Shown: positions 1 to 9,326, counted from the stretch's first letter. The stretch is 64,000 bases of DNA from Emcibacter sp048269205 (GCF_048269205.1 NZ_JBLXJC010000004.1:1-64000); one strand, 5' to 3'. The notes: a model not told the origin generated them from the sequence alone. A program made the numbers and translations.

Positions 1-224
1 CGTCGGTGAAGCCGGGTTATAAGACCATCATTCAACCTTGTAAATACCTAATTTCAGTTTTATGACGTTTTTTTCTGAATTTCCCCGGAGATTCATAAAA
101 ACAAGGGCTTATCCCCGGGATGTTGATCTTTTTTATCAGCAAAAATACGCAAAAATTTGACTTCGATTCAAAGTCGCGGCATTTTTAACCAAATTTTGGC
201 GGTTATTAAAGTAAATATGAGCGG
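1..224. other. AT-rich non-coding stretch at window edge
   Basis: No convincing open reading frame is seen on either strand. The stretch is rich in A and T runs and must hold the promoter and leader of the M23 peptidase gene that begins at 225. A TTGACT hexamer at 157-162 could be a -35 element, but the sequence 17 bases downstream (CATTTT) is a poor -10, so no promoter is called. Confidence 0.4.
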
Positions 225-1625
225 ATGAAAACCAGAGACCTTTTGAGCACCTTCTTTTTCAGTCTGCCCCCGCTGGCGCGGGGGGTTCTTGTGGCTGCGC
301 CTTTACTGGCCACCGGATATCTGGCCGGAACATATTTTGCCGACGGACCGGAGAGATCCGGATCGGCCGTCAGCGACTCCCTCCAGCAGGAGATTACCGA
401 CTCGCCGCTGGCTGCACAGATCCCGGACTCCGACAGTCCGGCTGTGGCCATGGAAGAGACCCCAGTTGCCGAAGATACTGTTGCCGAAGACACCGCTGCC
501 GAAACGGCGGAACCGAACCGCAAGGTTCTGGTGCTCAACCGGGGCGAGGGACTCATGCAGCTGCTCACCCGCAACGGCGCCAGCCGGCAACAGGCCCACG
601 GCGCCATTCGGGAGCTGGGCAAATTCTATAATATGCGCAAGCTCCAGATCGGCCAGGTTGTCACCGCCGGGTTTGATTCCCGGGACAATCTGGAAAGCCT
701 GGAGCTGGAAAAGGATTTCACCCACCTTGTCAAAGTACAGCGGCAGGACGCCGGCTGGCAGGGAGAAGTCGAGGAACTGCCGACCATCACCATTGCCCGC
801 CATGCGGAAGGCGTCATTGAAGACAGCCTGTTCATGGCCGGTCAGCGCGAAGGCCTGCCCACATCGGTCATTGTCGAACTGATTCGCATCTACAGCTTCG
901 ATGTGGATTTCCAGCGGGAAATCCGCCGGGGCGACCGATTCGAGATCTTTTACGAACGGCATCTGTCGGAAGACGGCCGGCGTGTGCAGGAGGGAGATAT
1001 CCTCTATGCCCGCCTGACCCTTTCCGGCAAACCCATCAGCCTCTATCGCCACCAGGCCAAGGGCGACCTGTTTGCCGACTATTATCATGAGAACGGCCAG
1101 AGCGCCCGCAAGGCCCTGATGAAAACCCCCATTGAAGGGGCCCGGCTGTCTTCCTATTACGGCAAGCGCAAACACCCGGTTCTGGGCTATACCCGCATGC
1201 ACAAGGGACTTGATTTCAGCGCGCCGACCGGGACGCCGATTATGGCTGCCGGTGACGGCGTGATCGAACGGGCCAGCCGCTACGGCAGCTACGGCAACTA
1301 TGTCCGCATTCGCCACAACGGCACCTACACGACCGCCTATGCCCATCTTTCCAAATACGGCCGGGGCATCAAACAGGGCAGGCGTGTCAAGCAGGGTCAG
1401 GTTATCGGCTATGTGGGCGCCACCGGCCGGGTCACCGGCCGGCATCTGCATTACGAAGTGATGATGAACGGCCGACAGGTCAATCCGCTGGCCCTGAAGA
1501 TTCCCACAGGCCGGAAACTGAAAGGGACCGAACTGGAGAAATTCATCCAGGTCGCTAGCACCATTGACCATGAAGTCAATCTGCAGAAAAACAACATCCT
1601 GCTGGCCTGGAACAAGCAGGACTGA
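225..1625 (+). CDS. M23 family metallopeptidase, membrane anchored
   Basis: This 466-residue protein is a LytM-type zinc endopeptidase that should cut, or help activate cutting of, peptidoglycan cross-links in the periplasm. A single hydrophobic segment at about residues 17-38 probably anchors it in the inner membrane, followed by an acidic, Ala/Glu/Thr-rich linker to about residue 98. Residues 99-290 resemble the N-terminal regulatory part of long M23 proteins. The C-terminal peptidase domain has all the zinc and catalytic residues of the family: H326 and D330 in HKGLD, H374 in YAHLS, and H407/H409 in RHLHYE. The ATG at 225 was chosen because the anchor follows directly. It appears to be a single gene. 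Substrate bond and partners cannot be read from sequence. Confidence 0.9.
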   Translation: MKTRDLLSTFFFSLPPLARGVLVAAPLLATGYLAGTYFADGPERSGSAVSDSLQQEITDSPLAAQIPDSDSPAVAMEETPVAEDTVAEDTAAETAEPNRKVLVLNRGEGLMQLLTRNGASRQQAHGAIRELGKFYNMRKLQIGQVVTAGFDSRDNLESLELEKDFTHLVKVQRQDAGWQGEVEELPTITIARHAEGVIEDSLFMAGQREGLPTSVIVELIRIYSFDVDFQREIRRGDRFEIFYERHLSEDGRRVQEGDILYARLTLSGKPISLYRHQAKGDLFADYYHENGQSARKALMKTPIEGARLSSYYGKRKHPVLGYTRMHKGLDFSAPTGTPIMAAGDGVIERASRYGSYGNYVRIRHNGTYTTAYAHLSKYGRGIKQGRRVKQGQVIGYVGATGRVTGRHLHYEVMMNGRQVNPLALKIPTGRKLKGTELEKFIQVASTIDHEVNLQKNNILLAWNKQD

Positions 1626-1701
1626 CCCGTAAACCCGGAACAATTTCTTAACCATTTTCGGCCATTCTAAGGTTTCACAAGAATGACGGGTTAAGAATTT
1701 C

Positions 1702-2094
1702 ATGTCCGGATCTTCACAAAACACCGCTTCAAGCCAGGCCGACACAGCGACAGTCTACGGCCCGGCCCTGTTCTGTTTCCTGATCTCCTTTCTTGCCCTT
1801 CTGTTCGTAAAACTGGCTCCCGCAGACAGCCGCAATCTTGCCGTTGTATTCCCGGCAGGCTACAGCCTCGAAGAAAGTTTCCGCAAAACCACCGCCAGTG
1901 GCGTTTATGTGACCGGCAATGGCGCATTTGACAATATCGTTCATTTCAGAACACCCCGAGAGGGATCCCGGCAGACAATACTGAACAAACTGTACGCCGC
2001 CGGAGCCATAGTCATTATCAACCCGTTTGGCGCCGCCGGCTGTTTTGCCCGCAACACCGCCCAGTACCCCAAGAAAGTCTCTAAAAATGCATGA
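1702..2094 (+). CDS. Hypothetical small membrane protein
   Basis: A 130-residue protein of no family that I recognise. The first 18 residues are polar. One strongly hydrophobic helix follows (about residues 19-40, containing ALFCFLISFLALLFV), then a domain of about 90 residues with a second mildly hydrophobic stretch (IVIINPFGAAGCF, about residues 107-119). That shape suggests a bitopic inner-membrane protein with its main domain outside the cytoplasm. Its stop codon overlaps the start of the following chemoreceptor gene by 8 bases (ATGCATGA at 2087-2094), so the two were probably translated together. No strong ribosome binding site is seen before 1702, and a later start is possible. Function unknown. 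Confidence 0.55.
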   Translation: MSGSSQNTASSQADTATVYGPALFCFLISFLALLFVKLAPADSRNLAVVFPAGYSLEESFRKTTASGVYVTGNGAFDNIVHFRTPREGSRQTILNKLYAAGAIVIINPFGAAGCFARNTAQYPKKVSKNA

Positions 2095-3643
2095 ACTGGA
2101 AAACCTCAGAGTAAAAACCTCTACATATTTCCTTTGTATTCTCTGGCTGATGACCGCCGTCGTCGCCATTACCGGCTTTGTCCTTAGCCCTGCCGGCTGG
2201 ATCTTCTGCGCCCTGGTCAGTGCCCTGATCTCTGCCGGCGCCACCTATCTGTGGAAAACAGCGCCAGGGCAGGCGGCCTAGCGCTATTACACGACCGTCG
2301 CCCTGGTGGCGATTATCAGTTTCTGGCTCTATGAATATACCGGCCATCCCTGGCAGATTGATATTCATATGAGCTTTTTCGCCGCTCTGGCCCTGACCGC
2401 CATTTACTGCGATGAAAAAGCCATCCTGATTTCTGCCGGCACCATTGCCACCCACCATCTTTTACTCAACTTCGTCATGCCGTCCGCCATTTTCCCGGAC
2501 GGCGCGGATTTCATGCGGGTGGTCCTGCATGCGGTGATTGTGGTGGTTGAAACCGGATTCCTGTTCCTGCTGACCCGCGAACTGGAGACGGCGTTCAGCA
2601 ATGCCGAAGGAGCCGTATCCGATGCCGAGCTCGCCGCCGAACAAGCCAGCCAGGCCAGCGAGGAAGCCAGCAAGCTTGCCGCCAAGTCCGAAGAAGCCCT
2701 GCAGGCCCTGCGGGAAAGTCAGGCCGAGGCCGAACGCCTGGCCGGGGAACAGGACGCCATGCAGCAAAAAGCTGCACGGGAATACAGCCAGCGCCAGCTG
2801 GCGCTGGCCGACAGGCTGGAACATGCCATCAAGGAAGTTTCCTCCAGCCTGGTGAGCTCTGCGGAAAATCTCAGGCAAAATGCCGACACCCTGTCCCATC
2901 TTGCAACTGAGGAAGAAACGCTTTCCTCAGACGTCCGTCGGGCCGCAGAAGCCAGCTCCGGCAACATCCAAAGTGTGGCTGCCGGGGTCGAGGAGCTGTC
3001 CGGCTCGATTCGTGAAATCACCCGGCAGATCTCCCATACATCAAGCATCTCAAGCGAGGCGGTCAAACAGGCTGAATCAACTACCCAGACCATTCAATCC
3101 CTGGCGGACCAGACCCGGAATATTCGCGAGGTGCTGGAGCTGATCACGGATATTTCCAACCAGACCAACCTGCTGGCGCTCAATGCCACCATCGAGGCGG
3201 CCCGCGCCGGTGAAGCTGGCAAGGGTTTTGCTGTGGTCGCCAACGAGGTCAAGGCCCTGGCCGACGAAACCGCCAAGGCGACCGAACAGATTGACGCCCA
3301 GATCAACAATATGCAGGTGGTCACGCAGGAAGCGGTTTCTTCCATCGAGGAAATTTCCAAAATCATTGCCCAGACCAATGAAAGCGCCGGTGTCATCAGT
3401 TCCTCTATCGAAGAGCAGAATGCGGCAACAAATGAAATTGCCAGCAACGCCCAGAGCGCGTCCCAGGGCACCCGTGATACCACCGACAATATTGGGCGCC
3501 TGCATGAAACCTCCCAGAAAACCAAGGGTTCCGCCGACAAGGTGATGACCATCTCGGGCCAGCTGGGAGAACAGTCCGGCACCCTGTCCCATGTGGTGGA
3601 CAGCCTGTTGAGCGAATTGCGCAGCGAAGCCGCCGCCGGCTAG
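2087..3643 (+). pseudogene. Methyl-accepting chemotaxis protein gene, interrupted by in-frame TAG
   Basis: Read in one frame from ATG 2087 to the stop at 3641-3643, this would be a 518-residue chemoreceptor. Codon 65 (2279-2281) is TAG. Both sides of the stop belong to the same protein. Before it come MHELENLRVKTS and two membrane helices. After it, with no frame change, come further helices (to about residue 172), a coiled-coil linker rich in Ala and Glu, and a full MCP signalling domain with the hairpin-tip region ALNATIEAARAGEAGKGFAVV. There is no periplasmic ligand domain, so the membrane bundle itself may be the sensor. The open frame from GTG 2306 encodes 445 residues but lacks a good ribosome binding site. 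It could be a recent nonsense mutation, a sequencing error, or read-through. The signalling half shows no other damage. Confidence 0.8.
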
Positions 3644-3671
3644 ATACAGAGCGTTATGCACTAAAACCGAG

Positions 3672-3700
3672 AAAGGCTCCCTCCCGGGAGCCTTTCCTTT
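3672..3700. terminator. Rho-independent terminator, probably bidirectional
   Basis: A perfect 10-bp stem (AAAGGCTCCC at 3672-3681 and GGGAGCCTTT at 3686-3695) closes a 4-base loop and is followed by CCTTT. It lies between the converging chemoreceptor and clpB genes and can serve both, since the stem begins with AAA and ends with TTT. Confidence 0.85.
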
Positions 3701-3717
3701 TATGTCGTCGAGTCTTT

Positions 3718-6297
3718 TTAAACCGTGACTTCCAATCCACCGGCCCCGGCCGTCACATGGACCGTGGAGCCGTCGTGGACCGTGCCGTCCAGAATCCTGT
3801 TGGCAAGCACATCCTGCAGATTCCGCTGGATCACCCGTTTCAGCGGCCGGGCCCCATAGACCGGATCATAGCCCGCATGGGCCAGCCAGTCGAAAGCGGT
3901 CTGGTCCAGATCCAGGGTGATCTTGCGATCAGCCAGCATCTTCACCAGGCGTTTTAGCTGGATTTCCACGATACCATGCATATCTTCGCGCCCCAGACGA
4001 TGGAACAGGGTGACTTCATCCAGACGGTTGAGAAACTCCGGCCGGAAGGCACTACGCACCACTTCCATCACCTGATCGCGCACAGATTCCACATCGGCGC
4101 CTTCCGGCTGATCGGCCAGAATATGGCTGCCCAGGTTACTGGTCAGGATGATCAGGGTATTTTTGAAATCCACCGTGCGGCCCTGACCATCGGTCAGGCG
4201 GCCGTCGTCCAACACCTGCAGAAGCACGTTGAACACATCGGGATGGGCCTTTTCAACCTCGTCGAACAGAATCACCTGGTAGGGCCGGCGGCGCACGGCT
4301 TCGGTCAGCACACCGCCCTCTTCATAACCCACATAGCCCGGAGGCGCCCCGATAAGCCGGGCCACCGCATGTTTTTCCATGAATTCGGACATGTCGATGC
4401 GGACCATGGCATGTTCATCGTCGAACAGGAACTCGGCAAGCGCCTTGGTCAGTTCGGTTTTGCCCACCCCGGTAGGACCGAGGAACAGGAATGATCCGAT
4501 GGGACGGCTTTCGTCCTGCAGGCCGGCCCGGGCCCGCCGTACGGCGGCGGAGGCCGCCCGTACCGCTTCGTCCTGGCCGATCACGCGACGGCCGAGCCAG
4601 TCTTCCATCTGAACCAGTTTTTCCCGCTCGCCTTCCAGCATCTTGTCCACAGGGATACCGGTCCAGCGACTGACCACAGAGGCAATATCTTCGTCGCTGA
4701 CTTCTTCCTTGAGAAGCTGATTCTGGCTTTCGCCGCCTTCTTCTGCGTCCTGAAGCTGTTTTTCAAGTTCCGGAATGGCGCCATACTGCAGTTCGCCGGC
4801 GCGGGCCAGATCACCAGCCCGTTGGGCCTGCTCCAGCTCGAGACGCGCCTGTTCCAGCTTCTCCTTGATCTGCTGATCGCCGGAAATACGGTCCTTTTCC
4901 TTCTGCCACTGGGCCGTGATCTCGGCAGACTGCTGTTCCAGCTCGCCCAGGTCCTTTTCCAGTTTTTCAAGCCGGTCGCGGGAGGCCTCGTCCTTTTCCT
5001 TTTTCAGGGCCTCACGCTCAATCTTGAGCTGAATGATTCGCCGGTCAAGCTCATCCAGTTCCGTGGGCTTGCTGTCCACTTCCATCTTGATCTTGGATGC
5101 CGCCTCGTCGACCAGGTCAATGGCCTTGTCCGGCAGGAAGCGGTCGTTGATATAGCGATTGGACAGGGTCGCCGCCGCCACAATGGCGCTGTCGGTAATC
5201 CTGATTCCGTGGTGAAGCTCGTATTTTTCCTTGAGCCCGCGCAAAATGGAAATGGTATCCTCCACGGTGGGCTCGCCGACCATAACCGGCTGGAAACGCC
5301 GCTCAAGCGCCGCATCCTTTTCCACATATTTACGATATTCATTGAGGGTGGTCGCGCCGATACAATGCAGTTCACCCCGGGCAAGCGCGGGCTTCAACAG
5401 ATTGGACGCATCCATGGAGCCTTCTGACGCACCGGCACCGACAATAGTGTGCATCTCGTCAATAAAGAGAACGATTTCACCGCCAGCGGCTTCCACTTCC
5501 TGCAGCACGCCCTTGAGGCGTTCCTCGAACTCGCCGCGATATTTGGCACCGGCCACCATGGCGCCCATATCCAGGGCCATGATTTTCTTCTGGCTCAGGG
5601 AATCGGGCACATCTCCGTTGGCAATCCTGAGGGCAAGCCCTTCCACAATGGCGGTCTTGCCGACACCTGGTTCACCGATCAGAACCGGATTATTTTTGGT
5701 TCGGCGGGAAAGCACCTGGATGGTGCGGCGGATTTCCTCGTCCCGGCCGATCACCGGATCAAGCTTGCCGTTCCGGGCCGCTGCCGTGAGGTCGCGGGCA
5801 TATTTCTTCAGTGCATCATAGCTGTCTTCCGCACTGGCACTGCCTGCCGTACGCCCCTGGCGTATCTCATTGATCGCCGAATTAAGATTCTGGGCCGTGA
5901 GCCCGGCCTGTTTTAGGATTTCTGCGGATTTGGTCCCGCTGGCCAGGGCCAGGGCCAGCAACATGCGCTCGACGGTCACATATTCGTCACCGGCCTTTTT
6001 GGCCAGTTCCTGCACACTGTCAAAGAAACGTGCCGTCGCCGGATCCATATAAAGCTGACCGGCGCCGCTGCCTTCCACTTTGGGATAGCCCTCGACTTCC
6101 TTCTCCACAGCCAGCAACGCCTGCTTGGCATCGGCGCCCGCCGCCTGCATGAGATTGGCACAAAGGCCTTCCCGGTCTTCAAGCAGAACTTTCAGAATAT
6201 GTTCCGGTGTAAATCTCTGATGACCTTCACGAAGAGCCAGATTCTGGGCGCTCTGGATAAACCCCTTGCTGCGGTCTGTATATTTTTCGAAGTCCAT
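3718..6297 (-). CDS. clpB: ATP-dependent disaggregase ClpB
   Basis: This 859-residue protein is the usual length for ClpB, the hexameric AAA+ machine that, with DnaK, pulls proteins out of heat-induced aggregates in the cytoplasm. Visible in order are the Clp N-domain repeats (residues 1-145), the first AAA+ module with Walker A GEPGVGKT near residue 205 and an FIDEMHT Walker B, and the coiled-coil middle domain (about 400-525) that separates ClpB from ClpA/ClpC. The second AAA+ module follows, with GPTGVGKT near residue 605. A strong AAGGAG sequence sits before ATG 6297. The gene stands alone between two terminators, with a possible heat-shock promoter upstream. Confidence 0.98.
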   Translation of the reverse strand: MDFEKYTDRSKGFIQSAQNLALREGHQRFTPEHILKVLLEDREGLCANLMQAAGADAKQALLAVEKEVEGYPKVEGSGAGQLYMDPATARFFDSVQELAKKAGDEYVTVERMLLALALASGTKSAEILKQAGLTAQNLNSAINEIRQGRTAGSASAEDSYDALKKYARDLTAAARNGKLDPVIGRDEEIRRTIQVLSRRTKNNPVLIGEPGVGKTAIVEGLALRIANGDVPDSLSQKKIMALDMGAMVAGAKYRGEFEERLKGVLQEVEAAGGEIVLFIDEMHTIVGAGASEGSMDASNLLKPALARGELHCIGATTLNEYRKYVEKDAALERRFQPVMVGEPTVEDTISILRGLKEKYELHHGIRITDSAIVAAATLSNRYINDRFLPDKAIDLVDEAASKIKMEVDSKPTELDELDRRIIQLKIEREALKKEKDEASRDRLEKLEKDLGELEQQSAEITAQWQKEKDRISGDQQIKEKLEQARLELEQAQRAGDLARAGELQYGAIPELEKQLQDAEEGGESQNQLLKEEVSDEDIASVVSRWTGIPVDKMLEGEREKLVQMEDWLGRRVIGQDEAVRAASAAVRRARAGLQDESRPIGSFLFLGPTGVGKTELTKALAEFLFDDEHAMVRIDMSEFMEKHAVARLIGAPPGYVGYEEGGVLTEAVRRRPYQVILFDEVEKAHPDVFNVLLQVLDDGRLTDGQGRTVDFKNTLIILTSNLGSHILADQPEGADVESVRDQVMEVVRSAFRPEFLNRLDEVTLFHRLGREDMHGIVEIQLKRLVKMLADRKITLDLDQTAFDWLAHAGYDPVYGARPLKRVIQRNLQDVLANRILDGTVHDGSTVHVTAGAGGLEVTV

Positions 6298-6331
6298 TCC
6301 TGCAAAACTCCTTTATTCCTGATTAGCTCAC

Positions 6332-6359
6332 ATATGATGTGACTTTTCTGCAACACAAG
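6332..6359 (-). promoter_or_regulatory. Possible RpoH-type heat-shock promoter of clpB
   Basis: Read on the minus strand, CTTG (6356-6359) is followed after 16 bases by CATCATAT (6332-6339), about 35 bases before the clpB start. This loosely resembles the alphaproteobacterial sigma-32 pattern (CTTG, spacer, C-rich/ATNT box). ClpB is a classic sigma-32 target, but the -10 match is imperfect. Confidence 0.3.
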
Positions 6360-6381
6360 AGCCCGGATGAAATTTTAGCAT

Positions 6382-6408
6382 AAAAAAAGGCCGGAGGTTA
6401 CTCCGGCC
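6382..6408 (-). terminator. Rho-independent terminator of the DUF4167 gene
   Basis: The 8-bp stem GGCCGGAG (6389-6396) and CTCCGGCC (6401-6408) has a 4-base loop. Seven A residues at 6382-6388 give a U-tract on the minus-strand transcript, directly after the end of the DUF4167 gene. Confidence 0.9.
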
Positions 6409-6432
6409 CTGAACAAATATTTTCGATGGAGA

Positions 6433-7104
6433 TCACTCGGAAGCTTGTTGCTCCTCTGTTTCTGCCTTTTTCGCCCGGCCACGGCGGGCCGGCTTCTTTG
6501 CAGTATCTTCCAGAGGCAATTCTTCTGCCTCGGAGTCCATTTTTTTCCGGCTGCGGGGGGGCGTACGGCGTTTGGGTTTGCCTTCCGGCTGACCGCCCTC
6601 ACCATTTTCCCCGAGATCCAGGTCGAGAATTTCCGCCGGCTTGTCCTTGTCCCCGCCGTCATCGGAATGAGAGGCGCGAGCCGCCTTACCGCCCTCTTCC
6701 GTATCGTTGGCAATCTCGACAAGATTTGCCTGGTTTTCGGCAGCTTCTTCAGCCCGGCGTTTCTGTTCTTCTTCCCGGGCCGCCTGGGCGGCGGCTTCTC
6801 CGGCGGCATGCTCCGCGTAGATACGGTAATAATGATCGGCAAACTGAGACAGGGATTCGGAAGTCATGCGATCATTGGCAAATGTCTCCCGGGCCAGTGT
6901 CTTGTATTTTTCGTACAACTGTTTGGCGTTGCCGCGCTGTTTTCCCAGCGGGCCATGACTGTCTACCTGGCGTGTGGCGGCATTGCCCTGGGGCTGGGAA
7001 CCGCCTTTGCCTTTGCGCCCCTTGCCGCCGTTCTTGCCTCGCTGTTGATTACTGGTGTTTTTTCCGCTCTGACGACCGCGGCGTGGATTTTGGTTTTGTT
7101 TCAT
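6433..7104 (-). CDS. DUF4167 domain protein
   Basis: A 223-residue, very polar protein. The N-terminus (MKQNQNPRRGRQSG, then Gly/Lys/Arg-rich) and the segment at about residues 45-100, with NAKQLYEKYKTLARE and a conserved SLSQFADHYYRI stretch, match the alphaproteobacterial DUF4167 family, whose members commonly lie beside prmC and prfA as here. The C-terminal half is low complexity, with alternating acidic and basic blocks (for example RRTPPRSRKK), and is likely disordered. The basic N-terminus suggests nucleic-acid or ribosome binding, but that is inference and no function is established. It has its own terminator and an unusually structured leader. Confidence 0.85.
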   Translation of the reverse strand: MKQNQNPRRGRQSGKNTSNQQRGKNGGKGRKGKGGSQPQGNAATRQVDSHGPLGKQRGNAKQLYEKYKTLARETFANDRMTSESLSQFADHYYRIYAEHAAGEAAAQAAREEEQKRRAEEAAENQANLVEIANDTEEGGKAARASHSDDGGDKDKPAEILDLDLGENGEGGQPEGKPKRRTPPRSRKKMDSEAEELPLEDTAKKPARRGRAKKAETEEQQASE

Positions 7105-7306
7105 TTAATACACTATCAGGGGCTCGGATCGTGCCGATGCCTGTCACAGGGTTGGCCGTCTTTCTACAAGACGGCATACTTTTGATTTTTCAGATTTTCT
7201 GGGGTTTATATACCGGTATATCCCTCACCGGATTTCATGGTACCCTAGGGCAACGCCCTACACTACCCCGGCCAATCTGAAATGCCAAGTCTCTTTTGTT
7301 TTTTTT
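7105..7306 (-). promoter_or_regulatory. Structured leader/promoter region between prmC and the DUF4167 gene
   Basis: This 202-base gap on the path from prmC to the DUF4167 gene holds three symmetrical elements. The first is an 8-bp perfect hairpin (GCCGTCTT at 7155-7162, AAGACGGC at 7168-7175). The second is a 14-bp perfect palindrome, ATATACCGGTATAT (7208-7221). The third is a 6-bp hairpin TAGGGC/GCCCTA (7246-7260). On the minus strand TATATAAA overlaps the palindrome and could serve as a -10 region. Operator or attenuator roles are possible but unproven. Confidence 0.35.
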
Positions 7307-8182
7307 TCAGGGCCGCCAGGCAACACAGCGGTCACGACCTGCCAGATCCTTGATAATCTCTATTTCCCGGATACCGGCATTGGACAAAAGTTCCTTCAAT
7401 GAGGCTCCCTGACCAGCGCCGATTTCAAACAGGATAAATCCATCCACGGCAAGAAAATCCGGCAACCGGGTAATCAGTTTCCGATAATCGTCCAGCCCTT
7501 CCTCACCCGAATAAAGCGCCCGCTCCGGTTCAAATTCGCGAACTTCCGGCGGCAGACTTTCTTTCTCGCTCAACCCGATATAGGGCGGGTTGGACAGAAT
7601 AACGTCGAATTTCTCTTTCCGGGCCAGGGCAGAGGTCCAGTCACTCTTGATAAAAATCGCCCGCTCTGAAAGGCCAAGCCGTTCCGCATTCTCCCGGGCG
7701 ACCGCAAGGGCTGCTTCGGAAATATCCAGCCCCAGACCGCTGGCATTCTGCAATTCACTCAGCAGACTGAGCAACAGACATCCGCTGCCGGTACCGAGAT
7801 CCAGGATCCTGAGCGGAGCTGTCCGGTCCCTGATTTTATCCAGGGCGGCCTGTATCAGGGTTTCACTATCCGGACGCGGTGTCAGCACATCCGGCGTTAC
7901 CTTGAATGACAGGCTCCAGAATTCCTTTTCTCCCAGGATGTGTGACAGGGGTTCCCGCTGCCGTCTGCGCGCCAGAAGTTTCTCAAGGAACCCGACCTCT
8001 GATTCCGTCAGTTCCCGGTCCTGCTGAAGATAGACATTCATTGGCGTACACCCAAGCACATGGGCCAAAAGAACCCTGGCATCCAGTTCCGCTGTCTCAA
8101 TGTCACAGGCGGCAAGACTGTTACGGACCTCCCTCAACCAGAAGGCAACGGTTCCTTTTGCCTGTGACAGATCCGGTGTCAT
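7307..8182 (-). CDS. prmC: Release factor glutamine methyltransferase PrmC
   Basis: This 291-residue enzyme uses S-adenosylmethionine to methylate the glutamine of the GGQ motif in peptide-chain release factors, which raises termination efficiency. An N-terminal helical domain (about 1-100) is followed by a class I methyltransferase fold with DLGTGSG at 128-134 for cofactor binding and the amide-recognising NPPY at 198-201. It lies directly downstream of its substrate gene prfA, 16 bases away and on the same strand, the classic pairing. The start at 8182 gives full family length. Confidence 0.97.
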   Translation of the reverse strand: MTPDLSQAKGTVAFWLREVRNSLAACDIETAELDARVLLAHVLGCTPMNVYLQQDRELTESEVGFLEKLLARRRQREPLSHILGEKEFWSLSFKVTPDVLTPRPDSETLIQAALDKIRDRTAPLRILDLGTGSGCLLLSLLSELQNASGLGLDISEAALAVARENAERLGLSERAIFIKSDWTSALARKEKFDVILSNPPYIGLSEKESLPPEVREFEPERALYSGEEGLDDYRKLITRLPDFLAVDGFILFEIGAGQGASLKELLSNAGIREIEIIKDLAGRDRCVAWRP

Positions 8183-8198
8183 GGTGATCGCCCGCTCA

Positions 8199-9278
8199 TC
8201 AGACTTGCATCTCGGCCAGTTTCGCCGCCTGATCCTCGGTAATCAGGGCCGAGATGACCTCTTCAAGGCCGTCGCCGGCCAGGATCTGGTCCAGTTTATA
8301 GAGCGTCAGGTTAATACGGTGATCTGTCACCCGGCCCTGCGGAAAATTATAGGTCCGGATGCGTTCCGAGCGATCCCCCGACCCCACCTGGTTTTTCCGG
8401 TCAGCCGCCCGTTCCGCATCCCGCTTCGCCCGTTCTGCATCATAGATACGGGCCATCAGAACCTTCATGGCCTTGGCCTTGTTCTTGTGCTGGGATTTTT
8501 CATCCTGCTGGCTGACCACAATGCCGGTCGGAATATGGGTGATACGGACCGCGCTGTCCGTGGTGTTCACAGACTGGCCGCCCGGTCCGCTGGCCCGGAA
8601 GACGTCAATGCGCAGATCCTTTTCGTCAATCTGGACGTCCACTTCCTCGACTTCGGGCATCACCGCCACGGTGGCCGCCGAGGTATGAATACGCCCGCCG
8701 GCTTCGGTTTCCGGGACCCGCTGCACCCGGTGGACACCGGATTCATATTTTAATCTGGCGAACACGCCCTTACCGCTCACATTGACAACAACTTCCTTGA
8801 AACCGCCCTGGTCGCTTTCGGAAGCGCTGACCACTTCGAACTGCCAGCTCTGCATCTGGGCATAACGCTGGTACATGCGAAACAGATCGCCGGCGAACAG
8901 GGCTGCCTCGTCGCCGCCAGTGCCTGCCCGGATTTCCAGCAGGGCATTCTTGTCATCATCAATGTCCTTGGGCAGGAGCAGGATCTGCACTTCCTGCTCC
9001 AGGCCGGGAAGTTTTTCCTTGAGTTCCGGCAGTTCCATTTCCGCCAGTTCCCGCATTTCCGCATCGGTATCCTGATCCCCGAGCATTTCCTCGAGATCGG
9101 CAATTTCCTGCTGCAGGTCCATAAATTCCCTGGCGGTTTTCACAACCGGGGTGAGATCGCTGTATTCGCGGGAAATTTTAACAAAATCGTCGGAACCAAG
9201 ATCGCTGCCGCCCGACATGAGATGTTCGAGTTCCTCGTGGCGCGTGATCAGCTGGTTCAGTTTTTCCTGTGGTATCAT
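8199..9278 (-). CDS. prfA: Peptide chain release factor 1
   Basis: This 359-residue factor reads UAA and UAG in the ribosomal A site and triggers release of the finished protein. The stop-codon recognition tripeptide region reads RVPETE (PET at 189-191, RF1 type rather than the SPF of RF2), and the catalytic GGQ is at 233-235 in ASGPGGQSVN. The coiled N-terminal domain and the C-terminal KxxQVGSGDRSERIRTYNFP region are intact. A normal RF1 means that UAG is read as a stop in this organism, which bears on the amber codon in the chemoreceptor at 2279. Confidence 0.98.
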   Translation of the reverse strand: MIPQEKLNQLITRHEELEHLMSGGSDLGSDDFVKISREYSDLTPVVKTAREFMDLQQEIADLEEMLGDQDTDAEMRELAEMELPELKEKLPGLEQEVQILLLPKDIDDDKNALLEIRAGTGGDEAALFAGDLFRMYQRYAQMQSWQFEVVSASESDQGGFKEVVVNVSGKGVFARLKYESGVHRVQRVPETEAGGRIHTSAATVAVMPEVEEVDVQIDEKDLRIDVFRASGPGGQSVNTTDSAVRITHIPTGIVVSQQDEKSQHKNKAKAMKVLMARIYDAERAKRDAERAADRKNQVGSGDRSERIRTYNFPQGRVTDHRINLTLYKLDQILAGDGLEEVISALITEDQAAKLAEMQV

Positions 9279-9326
9279 GGTGTTCTATCCTGTTTTCTAT
9301 TCTGCCGGCGGTAACAAGAAAACAAG

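Noticed and set aside
303..1745. 480-codon open frame antisense to the M23 peptidase
   Set aside because: It shows no protein-like family features and is fully explained by the sense gene's codon bias.
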